DNA of 12,632 nt from NCBI GenBank assembly GCA_937895975.1, contig CALBLG010000092.1, forward strand, positions 1 through 12,632. Reading direction: 5' to 3'. The notes beneath the pieces were generated by a model. It saw only the letters and a list, made by a program, of their open reading frames with translations, made no database searches and had not been told where the DNA came from. The position numbers and the translations under genes were made by a program. Shown here piece by piece: positions 7,495 to 12,632 of the stretch (its first letter is position 1; the number at the start of each line of letters is the position of its first letter). The stretch comes from an uncultured Slackia sp. Its GTDB lineage: Bacteria > Actinomycetota > Coriobacteriia > Coriobacteriales > Eggerthellaceae.

Positions 7495-7520
7495 CGTACT
7501 ATGCCCTACGCGCTAAAAAG

Positions 7521-7547
7521 CGTGTACCCTGTTGCGGGGTATTGTGG
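7521..7547. promoter_or_regulatory. Operator-like inverted repeat between ydhV-like and ydhY-like genes
   Basis: CGTGTACCCT (7521-7530) leads into TACCC-N7-GGGTA (7525-7529 with 7537-7541), directly followed by TTGTGG (7542-7547), a possible -35 for the plus-strand operon. The first 10 bases are identical to the minus-strand sequence starting at 1829, and 18 of the first 23 positions agree. A -10 candidate, TATCCT, lies at 7563-7568, but the 15-nt spacing is short. The near-palindrome could serve both divergent genes. Confidence 0.55.
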
Positions 7548-7601
7548 TTTCAGCTGGCGTTTTATCCTTAATTAGGGGACGTGCCCCCGTTGCGTGCCCT
7601 T

Positions 7602-7640
7602 CACTATATGCAATGTGCGAAGCGTGCAAGACATATAGTG
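7602..7640. promoter_or_regulatory. Inverted repeat in the leader of the ydhY-like gene
   Basis: CACTATATG (7602-7610) and CATATAGTG (7632-7640) form a perfect 9-bp inverted repeat with a 21-nt spacer. It lies about 36 nt before the ATG and just upstream of the AAAGGAGG ribosome binding site. It could be a protein binding site or an mRNA hairpin affecting translation. I do not recognise it. Confidence 0.4.
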
Positions 7641-7676
7641 CGTCAATCGAAGAGAATGCAAAAGGAGGAACTCTCG

Positions 7677-8402
7677 ATGGACGAGAAGAAGGGGGAAGCG
7701 ATTCAAACTGAAGAGCCGCAGGCCGAAACTGCAGCTAAGGAATCGCCCAAGGGCTTCACTCGCCGCCAGGTTGTTGCCGGAGGCATTGGCATTGGACTTG
7801 TTGGTCTTATTGCCGGTGGTGCTTTGGCAAAATGGGGCGTCATCGAAGACACGATCGCGAGCGGCCGCGTTGCCGTGAACGTCACGCCTACCAAGCTTAT
7901 TGTCACCGACCGTGCCCGTTGCTCGGGCTGCCAGCGTTGTGAAATGATGTGCTCGCTGCGCAACGACGGCCGTGTGTGCCAGACCACCGCGCGTGTTCGC
8001 GTGTGGCCGAACTATAACTTCGGTGAAGGCTCCAGCGGAGTCGACGGCATTTATCGCAACTGCCAATTCACCGTTGAGCACTGCAAGCAATGCAAAGACG
8101 CTGCCTGCATGAAGAACTGCCCGGTGCACGCCATCTACGCCGACCCCGATACGGGCGCGCGCGTGGTCGATACCGACAAATGCATCGGCTGCGGTTTGTG
8201 CCACGAGGCCTGCCCGTGGAATATGCCTCAGATCGACCCGGTCATCGGCAAGTCCACGAAGTGCATCGCGTGCGGCCGCTGCGCCGTGCAATGCCCCAAT
8301 GGGGCCATCAAGTTCGTCGATTGGAAAGATATCGCCCAAGAGGCAATCGACAAGGGCGTCGTTCGCACGACCACCCTTATTCCCGAGGCTACCGAAGAGT
8401 AG
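7677..8402 (+). CDS. ydhY: YdhY-like ferredoxin with four [4Fe-4S] sites and Tat-like leader
   Basis: A 241-residue electron carrier. ATG 7677 follows AAAGGAGG at ideal spacing, so the longer in-frame extension upstream is rejected. Residues 1-26 are charged. FTRRQVV (27-33) then a hydrophobic stretch to about residue 51 resembles a twin-arginine leader or an N-terminal anchor, with ALA-K (49-52) as a possible cleavage site. Sixteen cysteines form four ferredoxin sets: C82-85-88-92, C136-139-144-148, C169-172-175-179 and C196-199-202-206. ARCSGCQRCEMMC, the long insert with NYNFGEG, and the ending KFVDWKDI agree with my recollection of E. coli YdhY. It probably passes electrons between the YdhV-like enzyme and the membrane complex encoded next. 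It is the first gene of the plus-strand operon, 39 nt ahead of the molybdopterin subunit gene. Confidence 0.88.
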   Translation: MDEKKGEAIQTEEPQAETAAKESPKGFTRRQVVAGGIGIGLVGLIAGGALAKWGVIEDTIASGRVAVNVTPTKLIVTDRARCSGCQRCEMMCSLRNDGRVCQTTARVRVWPNYNFGEGSSGVDGIYRNCQFTVEHCKQCKDAACMKNCPVHAIYADPDTGARVVDTDKCIGCGLCHEACPWNMPQIDPVIGKSTKCIACGRCAVQCPNGAIKFVDWKDIAQEAIDKGVVRTTTLIPEATEE

Positions 8403-8441
8403 CTCCGATTTCCATCCGACTTGCTTGAGAAAGGACGCATC

Positions 8442-10598
8442 ATGGACAACATGATGACGAGGCGAGGATTCCTCGCCGCGGGTGCCAGCTGTGCGGCATT
8501 GGCCGCCATTGGCACTTCGACGGGCTGTTCTTCCTCGCAAACTGAACCCTTGAGCACCGATGCTTCGGTTACCTACACGGCCTCAACGCTGTGCGCGGGC
8601 TGCGCGAACAAGTGCGGCATCGAAGCGTGGGTGCGCAACGGAAAGCTCTGGCGCTTCATGGGCGCCGAGGGCCATCCGCATTCCGGCGGGTATATGTGCG
8701 GCCGCGGCCAAGGTCTGCCGTCGCTTACCACGTCCGAAGACCGCGTCATCGAGCCTATGAAGGCCGATGGCAAGGGCGGCTTCACGAAGGTCAGCTGGGA
8801 AGATGCGCTTTCCGACATCGCAGGCCACATTTCCGGCGCGGGCCAGAAGGTGGCGCTGTTCCAGGACGGCCGCGCGACCGACGCGTGGTACGCGAAGCGT
8901 TTCATGAACGCCATTGGCTCTGCCAATTATTACGACGATTCGGCGCTTGTGAACGCCGACGTCGATGCGGCGTATGAGGCGCTGTTGGGTGCAACCCCGA
9001 TTTACGACACGCCGAATTCGAAATTCACCGCGATTCTTGGCGCGAGCGGCGATGAAACCGTGCGCCCCATCGAGGTGAAGGAATTCGCCAGCGCGAAGGC
9101 GGCGGGCGGCCGTGTGGTGGCCATCGACCCCCGCATGGCTGGCGCCGATATGCTGGCCGACGAGTGGATTTCCGTCCGCCCAGGCTACGAGCTGGCGTTT
9201 TTGCTGGGCGTTGCGGGCTATTTGGTTAAGAGCAGCGCGTTTGACGCGTCGTTCGTCGAGAAATACGGCGAAGGCTTCGACGAATTCAAAGAAGCCATGC
9301 TGCAGTACACGCCCAAGTGGGCTGCGACGAAGTGCGGCGTAGACGAGGCGAAGATCGCCGCGGTTGCGCAGGGCCTGCAAGATGCCGCGCCGCATTGCCA
9401 CATCGACGTGCGCCCCGGCGCGCTTCTGGGCTGCGGTTACTCCAATGGCTTCGAGACGGTGCGCACGGCGGTGCTCATCAACGCGATGCTCGGCACCGCG
9501 AATGCGGCCGGTGGCATGTTCATCTCGAAGGTTCCCTCTGTCGATGGCGCGTTCGATGTCGACTCGTTCACCAAGGTGAGCGAGGCCAAGGGCGCTGCTG
9601 CCGAGGCTCCCGCGTTTGGCGCGGCGAGCTGCCAGGAGGCGCTTGACAAGGGCGGCTTCGACGTTGCCCTGTTCGTGGAAAGCGATCCGGTTGCCGATTG
9701 GCCCGACACCACCAAGGTGGGCCAGAACCTGGATTCCATCGGCTTCAAGGTCGTTATCGATTCTGTGCTTACCGACACCGCGCAGAAGGCCGACTACGTG
9801 CTTCCCGCTGCGACGTATTTGGAGGCTTCGAGCGTGATTGCGCCCGCTGCCGCCGAGTGGTCGATCGTCGAGATGCGCAACAAGGCTGTCGAGCCCGCTG
9901 GCGAGGCTCGCTCGGTGCACGAGATTATCAAGGACATCGCCCAGGCTTGCGGCAAGGGCGACGACTTCGATTTCGAGCTCGACGACGTGAACAGCGCGCT
10001 GTGCGAGGCTTACGGTTCTAGCGTGACGCTTGCCGGCCTGCACGACACGGGTTGCACGTCCATTCCGGGTTGCGATGTCAAAGCGGGAGACGAGCCCGCC
10101 ATCGCTACCGAGTCGGGCAAGATTCCGTTCGCGAGCAGCGAGTTCGAGAAGGCCGGCTTGTCGAAGGTTCCGCAGTACGCCGATCCAACGGTTGCGCCGA
10201 ACGACCATATGCCGCGCCTTATTACCGGCGCGCAGAGCTTCCAGACGCGCACGTACACGGCCGACGCCCCCAAGCTTGCCGCGTACGCCAGCGACATGGC
10301 GGCACAGCGAGCATGGCTCAACCCTCAGACCGCTGCGAACTTCGGCATCGCCGATGGCGACGAGGCCGAGCTGTCCACGTCAACGGGCAAGGTGCGCGCG
10401 ACGATTCGCGTCACCGAGCTCATCAACCCCGAAGCGGTGTACCTGCCGCCGCACTATGGCGTCGAATCGAAGGCAATGGCCCAGGCCGCTGGCTTCGGCG
10501 TGCGCGTGTGGAACCTGGTTCCTCGCGCGAGCGAGCAGGCGACCGGCGCGGGCATGGTATGCGAGGTGCCCGTCGAGATCAGGAAGGTCGGTGCATAA
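8442..10598 (+). CDS. Tat-exported molybdopterin oxidoreductase, DMSO reductase family
   Basis: A 718-residue catalytic-type subunit of the PsrA/PhsA/TtrA-like group. I chose ATG 8442 because AAAGGA precedes it; a TTG start 7 codons earlier would swallow that site. MTRRGFLAAG (5-14) is a Tat motif, followed by a hydrophobic core and a lipobox-like TSTGC (25-29), so it may be a Tat lipoprotein. C51, C54, C58 and C86 form the N-terminal [4Fe-4S] motif (C-X2-C-X3-C-X27-C) with GRGQG after the last Cys. The Moco-binding fold and the C-terminal dinucleotide-binding domain (about 595-718) are complete. In the segment NYYDDSALVNAD (162-173) the residue where this family carries its metal-ligating Cys is V170. 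PGYE (247-250) replaces the usual PGTD. It is followed 3 nt later by its probable Fe-S subunit gene. The substrate is unknown, and the missing ligand makes ordinary reductase chemistry doubtful. Confidence 0.88.
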   Translation: MDNMMTRRGFLAAGASCAALAAIGTSTGCSSSQTEPLSTDASVTYTASTLCAGCANKCGIEAWVRNGKLWRFMGAEGHPHSGGYMCGRGQGLPSLTTSEDRVIEPMKADGKGGFTKVSWEDALSDIAGHISGAGQKVALFQDGRATDAWYAKRFMNAIGSANYYDDSALVNADVDAAYEALLGATPIYDTPNSKFTAILGASGDETVRPIEVKEFASAKAAGGRVVAIDPRMAGADMLADEWISVRPGYELAFLLGVAGYLVKSSAFDASFVEKYGEGFDEFKEAMLQYTPKWAATKCGVDEAKIAAVAQGLQDAAPHCHIDVRPGALLGCGYSNGFETVRTAVLINAMLGTANAAGGMFISKVPSVDGAFDVDSFTKVSEAKGAAAEAPAFGAASCQEALDKGGFDVALFVESDPVADWPDTTKVGQNLDSIGFKVVIDSVLTDTAQKADYVLPAATYLEASSVIAPAAAEWSIVEMRNKAVEPAGEARSVHEIIKDIAQACGKGDDFDFELDDVNSALCEAYGSSVTLAGLHDTGCTSIPGCDVKAGDEPAIATESGKIPFASSEFEKAGLSKVPQYADPTVAPNDHMPRLITGAQSFQTRTYTADAPKLAAYASDMAAQRAWLNPQTAANFGIADGDEAELSTSTGKVRATIRVTELINPEAVYLPPHYGVESKAMAQAAGFGVRVWNLVPRASEQATGAGMVCEVPVEIRKVGA

Positions 10599-10601
10599 GC
10601 T

Positions 10602-11141
10602 ATGGCCCGATACGGAATGGTGATCGACACGACCAAGTGCATCGGCTGTGGCGCCTGCCGCTTGGCGTGTCAAAACCAGAACGACCTGCTGGCAAACATG
10701 CCGTTCGTGAAATTCTCTGAAGCCGAGACGGGCACGTACCCGACGGCTTCGCTGCAAGTGGTGCCTTCCCAGTGCATGCATTGCGAAGATGCCCCGTGCC
10801 AGGCGGTTTGCCCCACCGGCGCGACCTATACCAACGAAGACGGCATCGTGTGCATCGACCACGGCCGTTGCATCGGCTGCAAGTATTGCATGGCCGCTTG
10901 CCCGTACCAGGCGCGTGTCGTTGACGAGCGCACGGGCGCGGTCGACAAGTGCCGCTTCTGCACGGTAAGCGCGCTGAACGGTACCGAGATGTCGACCTGC
11001 GTGACCGCCTGCCCGGCTGGCGTGCGTACGTTCGGCGACTTGGACGACCCCGATTCCGAGGTTTCCAAGGTGCTGGCCGCCACGCATGCGACCCCGCTTT
11101 TGGGCGACGCGACCAAGTCGAAGATCTTCTACGTAAGGTAA
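10602..11141 (+). CDS. Four-cluster ferredoxin subunit of the molybdoenzyme (PsrB/NrfC/DmsB type)
   Basis: A 179-residue electron-transfer subunit with no signal of its own, as usual for subunits co-exported with a Tat-bearing partner. Four [4Fe-4S] sets are visible: C13-16-19-23 (CIGCGACRLAC), C58-61-66-70 (CMHCEDAPCQAVC), C90-93-96-100 (CIGCKYCMAAC) and C117-120-133-137 (CRFC then CVTAC). The third Cys-bearing loop has no Trp substitution, so all four clusters look intact. It should carry electrons between the NrfD-type membrane subunit and the molybdopterin subunit. It starts 3 nt after the upstream stop, with AGGAAGG inside the end of the previous gene as ribosome binding site, and the next gene starts 10 nt after its stop. 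Confidence 0.92.
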   Translation: MARYGMVIDTTKCIGCGACRLACQNQNDLLANMPFVKFSEAETGTYPTASLQVVPSQCMHCEDAPCQAVCPTGATYTNEDGIVCIDHGRCIGCKYCMAACPYQARVVDERTGAVDKCRFCTVSALNGTEMSTCVTACPAGVRTFGDLDDPDSEVSKVLAATHATPLLGDATKSKIFYVR

Positions 11142-11151
11142 GGTGGGTGTC

Positions 11152-12033
11152 ATGTCTTTTGAACCAGTTTGGGGCGCCCCCATTGCGTGGTATCTGTTCC
11201 TCGCAGGCTTGGGCGGCGGCGCGTTCATCGCTTCGACGTTTCTGCGTTTCAAGCATCCCGAGGCGCGCGGCATGCGCTTCGCCGGCCACATCATTGCCCC
11301 TGTCGTCGTTATCATCGGTTTGTTCTTGCTGATGTTCGACGCCGAGGCCGGCTTGCACAACCCGCTGCGCTTCGTATTGCTGCTGCATAACCCGTTCTCG
11401 GTTATGACCTGGGGCGTTGTGTTCCTGGCGGCGTTCGTGATTATCGCGCTCATCACGCTTCTGCTCGACTGCCTGAAAAAGCAGGTGCCGGCGTGGCTTG
11501 AGATTGTGGGCTCGGTGTTCGCGGTGTGCGTCGGCGCTTACACCGGCGCTCTGCTCGGCGTGTGCCAAACGTTCCCGCTGTGGAACAACGCGCTGCTGCC
11601 GATTCTGTTCCTGGTTTCGGCGGTTTCCACGGGCCTGTCTTCGGTGCTGCTCGTTGGCGCGCTGAAGTTCGGCGACGAGTTCAATGAAGTCGTGAAGCTG
11701 AAAAAGTTCCACTACTTCTTCCCGATCGTCGAGATCGTGCTGGTGGCTTCGCTGCTGTTCATCACGAGCTACAACTCGGTTGCCGGCGCGCAATCGGTTG
11801 CAAGCCTCGTGTGCGGCAACTGGGCGCTGGTGTTCTGGCTTGGCTTCATCATCGTGGGCCTGGTCGCTCCGAGCGCTATTGAAACGTGGCTGCTGTTCTT
11901 CGCAAAGCCCGCGTTTGAGGAAACTCCGAAGGCGCACTACATTGGCGCTGCCGCCGATGCGGGCGTGCTTATCGGCGGCTTCCTGCTGCGCTTCCTCATT
12001 GTGATGGCAGCGCTGCCGGTTGCTTTGGTGTAA
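11152..12033 (+). CDS. NrfD/PsrC-type membrane subunit
   Basis: A 293-residue integral membrane protein with about eight hydrophobic helices, matching the NrfD/PsrC fold that binds menaquinol and exchanges electrons with the ferredoxin subunit outside the membrane. The first helix holds the family signature region WGAPIAWYLFLAGLGGGAF (residues 6-24). Acidic residues such as those in VEIVL and AIETW sit in or next to helices 6 and 7, as expected for quinone or proton handling. ATG 11152 is preferred over a GTG three codons upstream because AAGGTGG lies at good SD distance. It completes an A-B-C complex with the two preceding genes and is followed by a strong terminator. No TorD/DmsD-type maturation chaperone gene follows in the window. 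Confidence 0.9.
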   Translation: MSFEPVWGAPIAWYLFLAGLGGGAFIASTFLRFKHPEARGMRFAGHIIAPVVVIIGLFLLMFDAEAGLHNPLRFVLLLHNPFSVMTWGVVFLAAFVIIALITLLLDCLKKQVPAWLEIVGSVFAVCVGAYTGALLGVCQTFPLWNNALLPILFLVSAVSTGLSSVLLVGALKFGDEFNEVVKLKKFHYFFPIVEIVLVASLLFITSYNSVAGAQSVASLVCGNWALVFWLGFIIVGLVAPSAIETWLLFFAKPAFEETPKAHYIGAAADAGVLIGGFLLRFLIVMAALPVALV

Positions 12034-12100
12034 CGGTTCGCCGCTCTGATGCGCTGAATGCTCGGGGCATGTGGCAGTTTGCCGTTATCCTGTGGATTGC

Positions 12101-12137
12101 AAACAGGGGTCGTTCTTTGCGGAACGGCCCCTGTTTT
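12101..12137 (+). terminator. Terminator of the plus-strand redox operon
   Basis: AAACAGGGGTCGTTCT (12101-12116) pairs with GGAACGGCCCCTGTTT (12121-12136) across a 4-nt loop. This gives 16 pairs, of which two are G-T. The stem ends in A/T pairs on both sides, so it could work in both directions. It lies about 70 nt after the NrfD-type gene. Confidence 0.8.
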
Positions 12138-12165
12138 GCACTCTGCAAGATTTTCGGCTGTCGGA

Positions 12166-12327
12166 TGGCAAAAATCCCGAGTTTTGCAGCTGAATATTGC
12201 GATGAAGCGTTCCGTTGACGATGCAATACGCAAGAATTCCCAGGTAAAAGCCGGAGGAAACTTTTGGATTCGAGCGAAGCGGGCAGAATGGGCTCGAGGT
12301 TCGCTGCAAAACTCGGAATTTTTGCCA
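12166..12327. repeat. 162-bp intergenic element with 25-bp inverted repeats
   Basis: Arms 12166-12190 (TGGCAAAAATCCCGAG start) and 12303-12327 (CTCGGAATTTTTGCCA end) are inverted copies with a single mismatch. GCAAGA (12145-12150) and TCTTGC (12343-12348) lie symmetrically outside them, so the element may once have been longer. The 112 bp between the arms contain no gene I can support. The arm sequence resembles the arm of the 4993-5194 element (TTGGCAAAA followed by CGRGTTTT or TCGGTTTT), which suggests one repeat family. Confidence 0.6.
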
Positions 12328-12582
12328 ATTGGGGGCTGTTTTTCTTGCGGGATAGGTTGCGAACATGGAGCGGGCGCTTGATTTGAACGCGGGTGCTGGG
12401 CCCGGGTGCTGGCATCGCGGTGGCGCTCGCTGTTCTCCGCGGGCAACGGGTGGAGTTTTCGCGTTTCAGGCGATGGCGATGCTAGAATTTCGGGAACACA
12501 TTGCTGCGGGCGGCAGGCGGGGTGGCCTGTGCGCTGCAATCGGGCGGGCGCCCGGGAGCCTATTTCGAAAGAACAACCGAAC
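12328..12582 (+). promoter_or_regulatory. Upstream region of mntP with a possible extended -10
   Basis: TGCTAGAAT at 12480-12488 is an extended -10 (TGN then TAGAAT) without a clear -35, about 95 nt before the start codon. A direct repeat GGGTGCTGG occurs at 12391-12399 and 12404-12412. I looked for a yybP-ykoY manganese riboswitch, which often precedes mntP genes, and could not make out its conserved core. No other gene is supported between 12034 and 12582. Confidence 0.3.
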
Positions 12583-12632
12583 ATGAGCATCGTAGAGATC
12601 GTCCTTTTGGGCGTAGCGTTGTCTATGGACGC
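12583..12632 (+). CDS. mntP: MntP manganese efflux pump, N-terminal fragment
   Basis: Only 16 full codons are inside the window, reading MSIVEIVLLGVALSMD with a further partial codon (GC) consistent with Ala. This agrees with the characteristic first membrane helix of MntP, which exports Mn2+ and carries the conserved LSMDAF-type motif with a metal-binding Asp. The upstream GAAAGAA is a weak ribosome binding site. It lies behind a terminator and a repeat element, so it is probably a separate transcription unit unrelated to the redox genes. The gene is cut by the window end. Confidence 0.75.
   Translation, partial: MSIVEIVLLGVALSMD

Noticed and set aside
7411..7520. Molybdenum/tungsten cofactor riboswitch
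   Set aside because: A hairpin is present, but the multi-stem architecture and conserved bases of the known motif were not recognisable.
8583..10208. A 541-codon open frame on the minus strand
   Set aside because: It is antisense to the molybdopterin subunit; its Arg/His/Ala-rich composition and lack of motifs mark it as a shadow.
12328..12582. yybP-ykoY manganese riboswitch upstream of mntP
   Set aside because: The conserved loop sequences could not be found by eye; a covariance search would settle it.
11937..12590. A 217-codon minus-strand open frame spanning the last intergenic region
   Set aside because: It crosses the terminator hairpin, both arms of the repeat element and the start of mntP, and shows no protein-like pattern.

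Overview
This window looks like chromosomal DNA of an anaerobic gut-type actinobacterium of the Eggerthellaceae (class Coriobacteriia). The basis is the GC-rich coding sequence, a roughly 500-residue membrane regulator with 12 membrane segments and a C-terminal LuxR helix-turn-helix (a lineage-typical design), and the dense set of molybdenum/tungsten and Fe-S respiratory proteins. The genus cannot be fixed from the sequence.

Layout. (1) 173-1705, minus: the 12-TM LuxR-type regulator. (2) 1911-4789, plus: a three-gene operon for an acidic protein resembling YdhW, an atypical NifU/IscU-type Fe-S scaffold, and a NifS/IscS-type cysteine desulfurase. (3) 4790-5292: a gene-free stretch holding two terminators, a further long hairpin, and a 202-bp element bounded by 35-bp inverted repeats. 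(4) 5293-7410, minus: an aldehyde:ferredoxin oxidoreductase family protein very close in length and sequence to E. coli YdhV. (5) 7677-12033, plus: a four-gene operon for a YdhY-like four-cluster ferredoxin with a Tat-like leader, a Tat-exported molybdopterin oxidoreductase, a four-cluster ferredoxin subunit and an NrfD-type 8-TM quinone-interacting subunit. (6) 12034-12582: a strong terminator and a second inverted-repeat element. (7) 12583-end: the first 16 codons of mntP, a manganese exporter.

How the genes may work together. YdhV and YdhY homologues are divergently transcribed, a YdhW-like gene lies a few kb away, and a cysteine desulfurase/scaffold pair is co-transcribed with it. This suggests an anaerobic tungsto- or molybdo-aldehyde oxidoreductase module with its own Fe-S (or cofactor sulfur) supply, coupled to a membrane complex of the polysulfide/DMSO reductase architecture. 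The strongest link comes from non-coding DNA. The luxR/ydhW-like and ydhV/ydhY divergent promoter regions share a 10-bp word (CGTGTACCCT) inside a similar inverted repeat (TACCC-N7-GGGYA), and this abuts a TTGTGR -35-like element in both. I infer a regulon run by the neighbouring LuxR protein.

Oddities. The large molybdopterin subunit has Val where the metal-ligating Cys of its family is expected. The scaffold protein lacks the first cluster Cys and the release Asp but carries an extra C-terminal four-Cys cluster. The YdhY-like ferredoxin appears exported or anchored while its presumed partner YdhV has no export signal.
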